In this document: positions 16,824 through 26,445 of the stretch, one piece after another | Layout of the letters: each line of letters opens with the position of its first letter | Position numbering within the stretch: position 1 is the stretch's first letter | Assembly (NCBI RefSeq): GCF_002278075.1 | Contig: NZ_CP022992.1 | Span: forward strand, 186,001 to 250,000 | DNA length: 64,000 nt | Source: Paraburkholderia aromaticivorans | Lineage (GTDB): Bacteria > Pseudomonadota > Gammaproteobacteria > Burkholderiales > Burkholderiaceae | Direction: 5' to 3' | The notes under the pieces: model-generated | The model's input: the letters and a program-made list of their open reading frames with translations, nothing else | Told to the model about the DNA's origin: nothing | Databases searched by the model: none | Position numbers and translations under genes: made by a program

Positions 16824-19351
16824 GTATCAAGGCAGTCCTCGGCTCATATCTGAAATCGGTAAAGAGTTTTTCGGAACTCGTACCGTGGATGGGTATGAAC
16901 GCCGCAGATATGGTGTTCAACCTCGACGGATCGATGATGGTCGTGTACGAGGTTGCGGGTATTGATGCCGAGGGCCGTCTCCCGATCGAAACGGATGGGT
17001 TTGTCGAAAACTTTGAGCGAGCTCTCAAGGGATTTGATGAACATATCCTGGTTTGGTCCATCATGGACCGCCGTCGGACGGAATACTATCCGGACGCAGA
17101 TTTCCCGACGGCGATCGGCAAGTTCTTGGATCTGTCGTGGAAACAACACCTGTTCGGCCAGCGGCAGTACGAGAACCGCCACTACTTTGCAGTGGTCTAC
17201 CGCAATCTCGGTGGCTCGGGCGGCTTTTTCGACAAGCTGACGAACCACATGGATCGGCACAAGGTTGGGATGTTCAAAGCCTTGAGTGCGATCCTGTTCT
17301 CCGCAACTTCGGCGAAGAAGAACGCGGCGCTCGCATTCGAGCAGTTTGACGCACACGAAACTCACTTTCGCCAGATCCTCGAAGAGTTCGAGACGACGGT
17401 GAACTCGCTTGGCTTTCGCCGGCTGCAGAGCAACGAGTTGATGACGTTCATGCACCAGCGTGTGAGTCCGCCGAACGACCACCACCGCGTGGCAATCCCG
17501 GATATTCCGGTGTACCTAAATACGTACCTGCCGGACTCGACGCTTCGACGGAAGAAGAAGCACCTTGAATTCGAGGGTGACGTCACGCGCTACGTGGGCG
17601 CAATGAGCGTGAAGAACTGGCCGAACATCATCGCGCCCGGCGTGACTGATCCGCTACTGCAAATTGACGGTGAAATAACCGTCAGTCAGTGCTTCGAGTT
17701 CTGGGGCAACGAACGGGCGAAGAAGTACATCCAGGCCACGCAGGACCATTTCATGGCCAGCACCAAGCGTTGGACGACGCATTTGGTGGAACAGATGACG
17801 AAAACGGAGTCGGACAAGATCGATGCCGGCAAACTCGCGTTGGCAGAAGACGCGTCGTCTGCGCTGGAAGATCTGACGGCGCTCGACCGTGCCTACGGGC
17901 ACTACAACATGACCATTCTCTGCTACGGGGATACCGAAGAAGAGATGGAGCAGACGCTAAAAGACGTCGGCAGCACGATGCGCACCGCTGTCGGTGCGAA
18001 GGTGGTTCGCGAACGAATGTACGCGCTTTCGGCGTTCACGGCGACATTGCCGGGCCAATGGGCAAACATCGTCCGATGGGGCTTCATCAACGTGGGGAAT
18101 CTCGCGGATCTGGCACAACTCCGAGCGATTCGGACCGGCGAACGTCGCAATTCGCACCTGTCGGGTCAGCTGCAGCGGCCGATTCCGGCTTTGGCACTTT
18201 TGCCGACCGAGCACAATGTTCCATTCAACTACAACTTCCACCAAGGGGACTTGCCACACTTCTTCGTGGTGGGCCCGTCGCGTTCGGGTAAGACGACGCT
18301 GCTCAATTTCCTGATTTCGCAGTTCTTCAAGTATCACCCGTGCAATGTCCTGATCTTCGATAAGGACTATTCGTGCTATGTCGCCTCGGGTCTTCAGGGT
18401 GCGAAGCATATCGACATGAACCCCAGCACGGGCAAGCCACCGCGCATGAATCCCCTGCGCGTCGTGAACGATCCGACGAAGCGAGGATGGCTGATGCGTT
18501 GGCTGCAGTTGATCGTTACTCTTCGGCAGTACGAGTGGAAGACCGAAGACGAGCTCGACATGAACAAGGCGCTCAACATGCTGGCCGATCAGCCGCCGGA
18601 GAACTGGCGACTGTCGCGCCTCGCGGATTTCATGAAGGCCATTTCAAACGACCTGTACAAAGAGTTGCAGCCTTGGCTTGAGGACGGTGGCACATATCCG
18701 CATTTCGATAGCTCGGAGGATGACTTCAAGCTGTCGTCTTTCACCGACGTTGAGATGGGAGGGTTGCTCGAGGATGAGATCCTGGCACCCGTCTTTATCG
18801 ACTACGCGTTCTTCTGCATCGATGAGATGCTGGTTCTTGATCCGGAGCAGGGGATCAAACCGACGCTGATCTACCTCGAGGAGGTGTGGTATCTCCTGAA
18901 AAACAAAAAGCTGCGTGAGCGTTTCGACAACTGGCTGCGCACCCTCGCCAAGAAAAATGCAATAGTCGGTATGACTACACAATCGTTGAAAGAAATCGCC
19001 GATAGCGACATTTTCACCACGATCATCGACAACATCCAGAACCGCATTTTCCTGCCGAACGCGAGCGTGATGGCCCACTTGGACCTGTATCGCAACAAGT
19101 TCCAGCTCAACGATGAGCAGATCGAGCGCATCCGGACAGCGACGCGGAAGGTGCAGTACTACTTCGTGAATCCGGAGGGTATGTCACGCATGGCAAACGT
19201 TCGTTTTCCGCCTGAGATGCTCGCCTGCCTGCGGTCGGATCAGCTCGCGATCCAGAAATACAAGGAATTCCGCGCCAAGCTGGTTCCGGATTGGGAAGAA
19301 CAGTACATCGAGGAAATGGTGCGCTTGGGGGAGGTCGCAAAAAATGAATAA
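16817..19351 (+). CDS. virB4: VirB4/TrbE secretion ATPase
   Basis: 844 residues, normal length. The N-terminal CagE/TrbE domain is followed by an ATPase domain with Walker A GPSRSGKTT near residue 486, Walker B LIYLEEVWYL near 684 and the VGMTTQSLKE motif. It energises pilus assembly and substrate transport at the base of the pore. Its stop overlaps the start of the first virB5 gene by eight bases. Confidence 0.95.
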   Translation: MLSIKAVLGSYLKSVKSFSELVPWMGMNAADMVFNLDGSMMVVYEVAGIDAEGRLPIETDGFVENFERALKGFDEHILVWSIMDRRRTEYYPDADFPTAIGKFLDLSWKQHLFGQRQYENRHYFAVVYRNLGGSGGFFDKLTNHMDRHKVGMFKALSAILFSATSAKKNAALAFEQFDAHETHFRQILEEFETTVNSLGFRRLQSNELMTFMHQRVSPPNDHHRVAIPDIPVYLNTYLPDSTLRRKKKHLEFEGDVTRYVGAMSVKNWPNIIAPGVTDPLLQIDGEITVSQCFEFWGNERAKKYIQATQDHFMASTKRWTTHLVEQMTKTESDKIDAGKLALAEDASSALEDLTALDRAYGHYNMTILCYGDTEEEMEQTLKDVGSTMRTAVGAKVVRERMYALSAFTATLPGQWANIVRWGFINVGNLADLAQLRAIRTGERRNSHLSGQLQRPIPALALLPTEHNVPFNYNFHQGDLPHFFVVGPSRSGKTTLLNFLISQFFKYHPCNVLIFDKDYSCYVASGLQGAKHIDMNPSTGKPPRMNPLRVVNDPTKRGWLMRWLQLIVTLRQYEWKTEDELDMNKALNMLADQPPENWRLSRLADFMKAISNDLYKELQPWLEDGGTYPHFDSSEDDFKLSSFTDVEMGGLLEDEILAPVFIDYAFFCIDEMLVLDPEQGIKPTLIYLEEVWYLLKNKKLRERFDNWLRTLAKKNAIVGMTTQSLKEIADSDIFTTIIDNIQNRIFLPNASVMAHLDLYRNKFQLNDEQIERIRTATRKVQYYFVNPEGMSRMANVRFPPEMLACLRSDQLAIQKYKEFRAKLVPDWEEQYIEEMVRLGEVAKNE

Positions 19352-20105
19352 AGTCGTCGCAGCTTTCCTGGCCGTCCTGTTTTCGGGTTCGTGCTACGCC
19401 GGCGGTATGCCGGTGTTCACGGGCGGTTTGGTGTTCGATCCGACCAACTTCTCGCAGAACGTAATCAAAGCCGCGCAGACCGCCCAGAAAGTGATCTTGG
19501 ATGGGCAAAGGTATGCGCTGCAAATCCAGCAGTACGAGATGCAGGTCAAGCAGTTGGCGGCGATCAATCCGCAGCAGCTTGCGGCGTTGGGCGGGGTCTC
19601 TATTACCAATCTGGCGGACGTGAACAATTACGTGTCCAGCCTTCAGAACGTCGTTGGTGATTTGAACAATGTGTCGACCGCGTTGAACAACCGCTTCACA
19701 GAAGCTCAACTGTCCGGACAGACGTGGTCCCAATATTTGGCATCACAACAAGCGGCAATCAAGGCGAGGGTCCAGTCGGCACAGATCCGCGCTCAAAACG
19801 AAGCTGCGACGTTGCAATCGGTTCAGAACGACTACGCGATGGCGGCGCAGTGGCAGGCGCGAATTCCGGCCACGATGGGAACGAATGAGGATGTCCAGTT
19901 GCTGAATACGCAGATGAACCGAGTCCTCATGCAGAACTCGCAAATCATCAAGATGCTCGTCGACAAGAATGGAGTACTCAAGGCGAATAGCGAGGCCGAT
20001 GAGCTGGGCAGAGAGAATCAGGACGCTGCTGCACGGACTATTTTCAATGGCGCCATTCAGCAGGACAACCAGAATAGTCAGTCGTTGATCAACGGCCTGC
20101 AGTAG
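19344..20105 (+). CDS. virB5: VirB5/TrbJ-like minor pilin, copy 1
   Basis: 253 residues. A signal peptide ends near SGSCYA. The mature part is almost entirely helical and Gln/Asn-rich, with the QQYEMQVKQLAAI pattern of TrbJ. VirB5 proteins sit at the pilus tip and contact the recipient. A clear paralogue follows 26 bp downstream; the two share VFDP.N..QN and the QIRAQNEA.TL..(V/I)Q.DYAMA.QWQ region. Confidence 0.85.
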   Translation: MNKVVAAFLAVLFSGSCYAGGMPVFTGGLVFDPTNFSQNVIKAAQTAQKVILDGQRYALQIQQYEMQVKQLAAINPQQLAALGGVSITNLADVNNYVSSLQNVVGDLNNVSTALNNRFTEAQLSGQTWSQYLASQQAAIKARVQSAQIRAQNEAATLQSVQNDYAMAAQWQARIPATMGTNEDVQLLNTQMNRVLMQNSQIIKMLVDKNGVLKANSEADELGRENQDAAARTIFNGAIQQDNQNSQSLINGLQ

Positions 20106-20131
20106 TTCCCATACGATACGAAAGGAAAGCC

Positions 20132-20917
20132 ATGAAAAAGATTTTTGGTGCCGTGCTGTTGATGTTTGCTTCGACGGCGTCGTTTGCCCAGTACATTGTT
20201 TTCGATCCGTCGAATTACGCGCAGAACTTGATGACGGCGGCGCAGACCGTGCAGTCTGTTCTCAAGGAAACGCAGCAGTACACGACTCAGATCCTGCAGT
20301 ACGAGAATGAGGTCAAGCAGCTCGCATCGATTGGGCCGGAGGCATTGAACACGCTGAAGAGTGTGGGCAACCTCAATCTGACCAATATCAACGGCTACAT
20401 CAATTCGCTAAATTCGTTGTACGGTAATCTGTCGGGGATGTCGAACCAAATCTCTACTCAGTTCTCGGCCGCCCAGCTGAGCAACATGACGTGGGATCAG
20501 TTTATGGCGAAGCAGAAGCAGGATATCCAGAACGGCATCGGCGCCGCGCAGATTCGTGCGCAGAACGAGGCCAATACGCTCAACGCCATCCAGCAGGACT
20601 ATGCGATGGCGCAGCAGTGGCAGTCGCAGATCCCGACAACGTCGGGCATCCACGAGTCGATGCAATTGATGAATCAGCAGATGAACCGGGTTGTCATGCA
20701 GAACGCCCAACTGATGCAACAACTCCAGTCGATGAACGGTAGCGCGAAGGCGATGGAAGAAACGAACAAGGCTATCGCAAAGCAGCGCAACAACGATGCG
20801 CTTCAATCGATCGACCAGACGATTAGTACCGACAATGGAAACATGAGTTCACTGGTCAACGGCTTGAGGAGCGGTTCGCCTGTCTACAGGACCTCTGGCG
20901 GCGGAGCGACGAACTGA
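20132..20917 (+). CDS. virB5: VirB5/TrbJ-like minor pilin, copy 2
   Basis: 261 residues, with a signal peptide ending at SFAQ, the same helical Gln-rich layout as copy 1 and high similarity along its length. The C-terminus is extended by a Gly/Ser-rich tail. The ribosome-binding site GAAAGGAAAGCC is strong. Both copies look intact, so the pair could form a heteromeric tip or provide alternative adhesins. Confidence 0.85.
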   Translation: MKKIFGAVLLMFASTASFAQYIVFDPSNYAQNLMTAAQTVQSVLKETQQYTTQILQYENEVKQLASIGPEALNTLKSVGNLNLTNINGYINSLNSLYGNLSGMSNQISTQFSAAQLSNMTWDQFMAKQKQDIQNGIGAAQIRAQNEANTLNAIQQDYAMAQQWQSQIPTTSGIHESMQLMNQQMNRVVMQNAQLMQQLQSMNGSAKAMEETNKAIAKQRNNDALQSIDQTISTDNGNMSSLVNGLRSGSPVYRTSGGGATN

Positions 20918-20922
20918 AGGGG

Positions 20923-20943
20923 CCCGCCCGACGCATGGGCGGG
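20923..20943 (+). other. Stem-loop between virB5 copy 2 and virB6
   Basis: CCCGCCC pairs with GGGCGGG around an eight-base loop with no following T-run, so it is more likely an RNA processing or stability element than a terminator. Confidence 0.5.
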
Positions 20944-20982
20944 TAAGTGGCGGTTAGGCGACTAGTTTCAAAGGAAGCCGGT

Positions 20983-22290
20983 ATGTTCTGTGTGAATATG
21001 CAAATGTCATCGAAAAGATCGTCCGACCGAGCGGGGATATTTGGGCTGCTATCGGTCGTGGCGTTTATCGCGTGCATGTTTTTCTCGGTCTCGGCTTTCG
21101 CGCAGAGTTCTGGCTCCACTGGAGTTTCGATTTCCGCGGCGGCTTCGGAATTCGTTTCACAGGTGACGACGGCTCTGAACCAGCTGGAAAGTACGATTCA
21201 GTCGAACTTGTGTAGCTTGAGCGGTACATTGTCCGCGGATGGTACCGAGTTGGAGTGGGCGCTCTTCAGCGTCATGTTCGTCTGGACGGCGATCACCGGA
21301 ATGCTAAAGGGTGAGTCGCTGGGTGAGGTCTTCGCGCAGATCATCACTCAGATTCTTATGCTCGGCATTGTGATGGCGTGCCTGAATTCGAGCTCGCAAA
21401 ACGCGCTGACGCAGACTTTCTCGACGATTTCGAGCCAGTTTGGCGCAGGTACGAACTTGTCCGGAGGATTCAAGAGTTTTTTCACCGCGATCTCCAGCCT
21501 TTGGTCGAGTGCGGACGCAAGCTCGACGTCGTCGGGGTCGAGCGGGAGCAACTGGTTTTCTTCGCTGTTCCATACCATTGGTGATTTCGACCTCGGCTCG
21601 ATCCTCGCAGGTCTCGCAATTGTGATTCTGAAGTTGGCGACGACAGTGATCATGGCTGGCGCCGCGGCGCTGTGGGCAGGGAATTACATCCTCTCACAGA
21701 TGAAGGTGTACATCGGCTTGGCGGTTGCGCCCGTGATGGTGCCTTGGCTCCTTATGCCGTACACCACTTTCCTTTTCGATGGGTGGTTGAAGTACATGAT
21801 TGGCGCCGGCATGATGCAGATCGTCGGCGCGATCATGATCAAGATGACCGACGTCTTGATGACCACCATGACAACTGTTGCCCAGGGAGCGACGGCCACG
21901 AACGTCATTTTGTATGTTGTCCTGATCGTGCTGGCGTTGGTGATCGCTTATATGATGTCCGAGATCAACGGCATTGCGATGGGTCTGCTCGGAGGCGGTT
22001 CCCGGGTTGGCATGGGCTTTGGCGCCTGGTCTAGCGTGAAGAACTGGGGGCCACATAGGGGCCTTGGTGCGACCGCCCAGCGCTCGGCTCAGCTCGCGGG
22101 TAAGGGTGCTCGCGTGGCCGGTCAAGGCCTCAAGTCGGCTGGCCAGGCTGCGCTCAGCCGGATCCGTGGCGGGGGTGGCGGGGCCCGTGGTGGCGGTGCG
22201 AGTGGCGGATCGAGAAAGACAATGGCTGCAGGCGGCGGCGTTCGGGCAACGATGGCCCAAGCACGCGGTGGCAGTGCGTCCCGACGCTAA
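20983..22290 (+). CDS. virB6: VirB6/TrbL polytopic pore protein
   Basis: 435 residues. After an N-terminal hydrophobic segment (residues about 16-40) and a Ser-rich periplasmic stretch, five or more membrane helices run from about residue 85 to 350. The last 100 residues are Gly/Arg/Ala-rich, soluble and probably disordered. This matches TrbL/VirB6. The start at 20983 is chosen for AAAGGAAG seven bases upstream. Confidence 0.88.
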   Translation: MFCVNMQMSSKRSSDRAGIFGLLSVVAFIACMFFSVSAFAQSSGSTGVSISAAASEFVSQVTTALNQLESTIQSNLCSLSGTLSADGTELEWALFSVMFVWTAITGMLKGESLGEVFAQIITQILMLGIVMACLNSSSQNALTQTFSTISSQFGAGTNLSGGFKSFFTAISSLWSSADASSTSSGSSGSNWFSSLFHTIGDFDLGSILAGLAIVILKLATTVIMAGAAALWAGNYILSQMKVYIGLAVAPVMVPWLLMPYTTFLFDGWLKYMIGAGMMQIVGAIMIKMTDVLMTTMTTVAQGATATNVILYVVLIVLALVIAYMMSEINGIAMGLLGGGSRVGMGFGAWSSVKNWGPHRGLGATAQRSAQLAGKGARVAGQGLKSAGQAALSRIRGGGGGARGGGASGGSRKTMAAGGGVRATMAQARGGSASRR

Positions 22291-22327
22291 TGTATCGCCT
22301 TGCTGATAGGTATATGAAAGGAATATC

Positions 22328-22618
22328 ATGAGCACCACTGACGCAGAAGTCGACGAACTCCAGACGAAGAGATCATTCCGAGAAGCATTTGTGGATACGC
22401 TTCACATGCTTCGCGCAGCGCCGGATACCGAAGAGGAATGGGACGCGAGGGAAAGCCAGTTGCACGCAATGATTCGGGAGTCGGTTCCAAGTGCGATCGG
22501 CGTGACGCTCGCTCGGACGCTCCTTGAGCAGCCCATTTTCTTTGTCGTGGGGGTTGGTGGGCTGGTCTTGTGGACCGCCTTGGAAGCAGTTCCTTTCATT
22601 TACCGCCTTCTCTTCTAG
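22328..22618 (+). CDS. Small membrane-anchored protein
   Basis: 96 residues with a charged N-terminal two-thirds and one or two hydrophobic segments at the C-terminus (about 66-96). Good ribosome-binding site AAAGGAATATC. No family recognised. It lies between virB6 and the AAA+ ATPase gene, so it is probably an accessory pore protein. Confidence 0.7.
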   Translation: MSTTDAEVDELQTKRSFREAFVDTLHMLRAAPDTEEEWDARESQLHAMIRESVPSAIGVTLARTLLEQPIFFVVGVGGLVLWTALEAVPFIYRLLF

Positions 22619-22681
22619 CCGCTCGCGGGGGCTTGTTTCCGGATCGCCTTCACGTACATTAGGGGTAAGGAGATCGGAAAC

Positions 22682-22828
22682 ATGACCACCCTCTACCGAA
22701 CCATTCTGTTTGCTGCGCTTGCCTGCTATGGCTGGTACTACAACACCAGCCTCAACGTGGACCTTTCGTCACGCAGCGCTCACGTTCACCTCGATTCGGC
22801 TCGTTCGGCGGCACATGGAGGTGAATGA
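22682..22828 (+). CDS. 48-residue membrane or secreted peptide
   Basis: A short gene with a strong ribosome-binding site (AAGGAG, nine bases upstream). It encodes one N-terminal hydrophobic helix (residues 4-20), then a polar Ser/His-rich tail. Its stop codon overlaps the ATGATG starts of the AAA+ gene, so the two are probably translationally coupled. No known family; the small TrbK entry-exclusion lipoproteins occupy a similar place in trb operons, but no lipobox cysteine is present. Confidence 0.6.
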   Translation: MTTLYRTILFAALACYGWYYNTSLNVDLSSRSAHVHLDSARSAAHGGE

Positions 22829-24771
22829 TGAACGGCTACTATCGTCCGTCGAACCCTCTCGATACCCTTCTCGGCGTGGCGGTGATCGCACTCCTGGCGT
22901 TCGCGGGACTGTCAGCAATTGCATGGGCCTGGGAGACGTGGCAACTGCTCACGTCGAATCAATCAGCGCATGACGTGATTCTGTACGGCCGAGTCGCGTC
23001 GATCGTTATCGTGGTCCTCGGTCTTGCGGCCATCCGATTCCGGGCTGTCGCTTACGTGGCAATCACTGTCTTTGCTTTCAGCTGGATCGCGCTGCTTTCG
23101 GGTCATGCGGATGCCGGGGAGTTCTGGGGGTTCGCAGGTTTTCTGCCGATTCTTTCGGTCTACCCGTGGCTTGCCCGGAAGTTCCCTGAGGCCTCTGATG
23201 AACGCGAACGCGCCCTGGTCGTGAACAATCCGCAGGAAACAGGCTCTACGCCGCTGCCGCATCTTCCGGTTGCGACTCCGCGAAAGACCCTTGATTCGCT
23301 CGTGGGGATGGAGGATCTGAAGGATCGCCTCCGCGGCGCCGTGTCGGATATTCTGGCGAAGCGCTCGGAGGGCGAGGACCCGCGCAACGGTATCCTCCTG
23401 CACGGTGAGCCGGGGAATGGCAAAACGGAATTTGCGGAGTGCTTGGCCGGGGAATTCAAGCTTCCACTGATCAAGCTGCGAAACAGCGACGTGGCCAGCC
23501 GTTGGAAGAACCAGACGACGGAAAGCATCGTTCAGGCGTTTGCGGACGCGAAGGCACACGCTCCGTGCATGCTCTTCATCGACGAAGCCGACAGTCTGCT
23601 CGTCGACCGGGCTGGGATGGCCGAGGCCGGCGGTGAGGAAGGGAAGATCACGAACGCACTGCTGACGGAGCTGGTGGACATCCGTGCGCATCGTGTCGTC
23701 GTGGTTGCTGCAACGAACTACCTCGACAAGCTCGATGCGGCCGGGATGCGGGAAGGACGCTTCGATTTCAAAATTGAAGTTCCGACGCCGGATGAGCCTG
23801 CCCGTCTCGCACTTCTCGATGCCTCGCTCAAACGTTATGTGCCGTATGTGGAAATTCCGCAAGCAGCAGTGGAACGTGCAGCCAAGCGTTGGGTCGGCTA
23901 TTCCAGCAAGCGCATCCAGTCGGTTGGTGAGCAAATTCGGGAAGTGAAGCGAAAGACCAATCGGAATAGCTTTGACTTCGACGATTTGATGGCTGCGATG
24001 CGAGCTCTGCAAGGTCGCGCAGGCAAGATCCCGGAGAATACGAAAGGGCTGGACGAGATCATCCTATCTGTCGCGTCGAGCAAGCGTCTGAAGGCGATCG
24101 CAACCCGTATGTCCAAAATCAGCCAGATCGAGGAAATGGGCGGCAAAGCGCCGACCGGCATCGTGTTCTATGGTCCTCCGGGAACGGGCAAGACCGAAGC
24201 GGCACGTGCTCTGGCTAAGGCGACGGGATGGGCGTTCTTGCAGACCACAGGCAGTACGCTGATGGCTGACCCCTCATCGTGGGACAAACTGATCCGCGAG
24301 GCCAAGGACATTCGTCCGGTGATCGTGTTCTTGGATGAGGCCGACGATATTCTCCGGAACCGCCAGATGTCCAACGTCTCCGCGCTGACCAACAAGGTCC
24401 TGGTCTCGATGGACGGCGCGGCTGGCAAAACACCGGATATCGTTTTCGTCGCGGCCACGAACTTCGTGGACGATATCGATGAGGCTGCGATGCGCGGCGG
24501 CCGCTTCACAGAGAAGGTGCGCTTCGATCTGCCTGATGAAGTGGGTATCGAGACATACGTCTCCGGCTGGCTTGAAAAACGAGGCATCGAGCCGTTGAAC
24601 AGTTTCGTGGCTCGGGTGGTGGATGCCCTGAAAGGGGAATCGATTGCAAACGTCGACGCAATCCTTCAGGAAGCTGTGAACCAGCGTGCCGTGAGAATGC
24701 TGGATGGGGAGGAAGCTAGTCTTACGGTCTACGACATTGTGGAGGCCCGAGAAACGATTTCTCGAAACTGA
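22825..24771 (+). CDS. Membrane-anchored tandem AAA+ ATPase
   Basis: 648 residues. Two or three membrane helices (about residues 11-95) are followed by two full classical AAA+ modules. Module 1 has Walker A GEPGNGKTE (about 193), Walker B LFIDEAD, sensor AATNYLD and REGRFD. Module 2 has GPPGTGKTE (about 449), VFLDEADD, AATNFVDD and RGGRF. Both modules appear catalytic. This resembles FtsH- or Cdc48-like unfoldases but has no protease domain. It is within the secretion operon between virB6 and virB8 genes, in place of any standard component, so a role in unfolding substrates or remodelling pore subunits is inferred. Confidence 0.85.
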   Translation: MMNGYYRPSNPLDTLLGVAVIALLAFAGLSAIAWAWETWQLLTSNQSAHDVILYGRVASIVIVVLGLAAIRFRAVAYVAITVFAFSWIALLSGHADAGEFWGFAGFLPILSVYPWLARKFPEASDERERALVVNNPQETGSTPLPHLPVATPRKTLDSLVGMEDLKDRLRGAVSDILAKRSEGEDPRNGILLHGEPGNGKTEFAECLAGEFKLPLIKLRNSDVASRWKNQTTESIVQAFADAKAHAPCMLFIDEADSLLVDRAGMAEAGGEEGKITNALLTELVDIRAHRVVVVAATNYLDKLDAAGMREGRFDFKIEVPTPDEPARLALLDASLKRYVPYVEIPQAAVERAAKRWVGYSSKRIQSVGEQIREVKRKTNRNSFDFDDLMAAMRALQGRAGKIPENTKGLDEIILSVASSKRLKAIATRMSKISQIEEMGGKAPTGIVFYGPPGTGKTEAARALAKATGWAFLQTTGSTLMADPSSWDKLIREAKDIRPVIVFLDEADDILRNRQMSNVSALTNKVLVSMDGAAGKTPDIVFVAATNFVDDIDEAAMRGGRFTEKVRFDLPDEVGIETYVSGWLEKRGIEPLNSFVARVVDALKGESIANVDAILQEAVNQRAVRMLDGEEASLTVYDIVEARETISRN

Positions 24772-24790
24772 TCCGAGTCCTTGCGCGATC

Positions 24791-24828
24791 GGGGCAGGTC
24801 CTGTTTCCACGGGCCTGCCCCTTTCTTT
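24791..24828 (+). terminator. Intrinsic terminator after AAA+ gene
   Basis: GGGGCAGG pairs with CCTGCCCC around a 15-base loop, followed by TTTCTTTT. It splits the secretion genes into two transcription units. Confidence 0.8.
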
Positions 24829-24949
24829 TGGGGTTGGTCGAGGAGGAGTGTTACGGTCACCATCGGGTATCCGAGCAGTCCGCCCGGGGAAAGAACCCCT
24901 TCTTAGGCGTTCTTTTAGAATGGTTGACCACTAAGCCCCCATGTTTTAC

Positions 24950-24962
24950 TTCCTGCTAAGAA
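24950..24962. promoter_or_regulatory. Palindromic operator 5 (TTCCTGCTAAGAA)
   Basis: It overlaps a TTTACT -10-like box, with TTGACC about 15 bp further upstream, and ends 17 bp before the virB8 start. The context TGTTTTACTT is shared with operator 6. Confidence 0.7.
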
Positions 24963-24979
24963 ATCTCGGAGCGGGAAGC

Positions 24980-25678
24980 ATGCTGTTCAATCGGAAAGAA
25001 AAGCCAGTCGACGTGCTGATGGCGGGAAATGCCGGGCCGGTCACGGCATACGACAAGGCCAAGCGCGAATTCTTCGAAATCATCGGCACAAGCCAGGCCA
25101 ACTCCGCGCGATGGTTCATCATCGCCGTGGTCATGGGTTTGGGCTTGGTTGTCATGGCGGCGGACTTCTATCGTCTCTTGCCACTTAAGACCATCATTCC
25201 GTGGATGGTGCAGCCGCAGGCCGATGGTGCAGTTGCCAACGGTGGCGCTGTCGCCGCTGTGCAATTCACGCCGAATCGCAACATGCGCTCCTATTTCCTC
25301 AGGCATTGGGCAGAGAAGGCGCTCACCATCGACCAGTACACATCGCAGAAAGATCTAAAGGCCGCGCAGGCGCTTTGTCGAGGCGCGGCCGTCGGCGAGT
25401 TTGCCCAGATGATGAGGGACGACAACCCCTTCGGCAAATTGGCGCTCAACGCGCAGTACACACGTGTTGTTCACGTCAAGAGCGTTGACCCAGGCGAGAA
25501 CGGCGTCGGTTTCATCTTCTTGACGACTGTGGCCGGTGGCGGTACGGGAGATCCGGATACGAAGCAATATCGGATTACGGTCCACTACGCGATTTCCCCG
25601 CCGAAGAGCGAGGAGGAAATTGCGAGCAATCCCGTCGGCCTCTACATCACCCACTTCGCCCGCGTCGAGGACTTTTAA
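24980..25678 (+). CDS. virB8: VirB8/TrbF inner-membrane scaffold
   Basis: 232 residues. A cytoplasmic head of about 45 residues, one membrane helix (FIIAVVMGLGLVVMAADFY) and a periplasmic NTF2-like domain, as in VirB8/TrbF. The ATG at 24980 is used because the longer frame would start upstream of the operator and lacks a ribosome-binding site. First gene of the second secretion operon; its end overlaps virB9. Confidence 0.88.
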   Translation: MLFNRKEKPVDVLMAGNAGPVTAYDKAKREFFEIIGTSQANSARWFIIAVVMGLGLVVMAADFYRLLPLKTIIPWMVQPQADGAVANGGAVAAVQFTPNRNMRSYFLRHWAEKALTIDQYTSQKDLKAAQALCRGAAVGEFAQMMRDDNPFGKLALNAQYTRVVHVKSVDPGENGVGFIFLTTVAGGGTGDPDTKQYRITVHYAISPPKSEEEIASNPVGLYITHFARVEDF

Positions 25679-26445
25679 TGATGTCGTTAATTGTGAGAAT
25701 TCTCGCCGCGATTCTGTTCCTCGCGGGTCCGCTGAGTGCCCATGCAGTGTTGATTGCAACTCCGCTGCCGGGTGACACTCGACTTGTTCGTTTCGACTTC
25801 GATCCGAACAACACCTATCAGATCCTCACTCGCCCCAAGGCTGTTACGGACATTCAACTGGAAGCCGGAGAGGTTGTGAAGGGCGTTGCCCTCGGCGATT
25901 CGTTCTCCTGGGACTGCGAAACAGGCGTTGCAGGCCACATTTTTATTCGACCAAAGTACGACGATGTTGTGACGTCGGGTACGGTCGTTACAGATCGTCG
26001 CACGTATCAACTCATGCTGCGCTCGACGGAAGCGGATGTGGGCAAGTGGTACCAACGGGTTACGTGGGGATATCCCGGCACGTCGATGTTGCAACCGCTC
26101 GCGACGACTGCTGCTCCCCAGGCGTCTGGCGTGGGACCGACGGCAAGCGACCCGCTGACGCGCGGCGTCGACGTTGAACAGTTGAACTTCGACTACCGGA
26201 TCAGCGGCAATGCTCCGTTCAAACCCGTGCAGGTGATCGACAACGGCACCTTTACGTGGATCCAGATGCCCGCAAACATCCAGGATTGGCCGGCAGTTTT
26301 CTGGGTTACGCCGGATAACCGTTATGCGGCACTCGATCCTGTTGTCGACGGAAAATATCTGAAGGTCACGAAGGTCATGCACAAGTTCCTGCTGAAGATC
26401 GGCAAGGAAGAAGTCGAGATCACGAACAACAAGGTCGCTCAATGA
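25678..26445 (+). CDS. virB9: VirB9/TrbG outer-membrane core component
   Basis: 255 residues with a signal peptide ending at LSAHA. The N-terminal domain shows GDTRLVRFDFDPNNTY and the C-terminal domain shows LNFDYRISG..PFKPVQVIDNGTFTWIQMP, both hallmarks of VirB9. It forms the periplasmic and outer-membrane ring with VirB10. Start and stop codons overlap both neighbours. Confidence 0.92.
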   Translation: MMSLIVRILAAILFLAGPLSAHAVLIATPLPGDTRLVRFDFDPNNTYQILTRPKAVTDIQLEAGEVVKGVALGDSFSWDCETGVAGHIFIRPKYDDVVTSGTVVTDRRTYQLMLRSTEADVGKWYQRVTWGYPGTSMLQPLATTAAPQASGVGPTASDPLTRGVDVEQLNFDYRISGNAPFKPVQVIDNGTFTWIQMPANIQDWPAVFWVTPDNRYAALDPVVDGKYLKVTKVMHKFLLKIGKEEVEITNNKVAQ

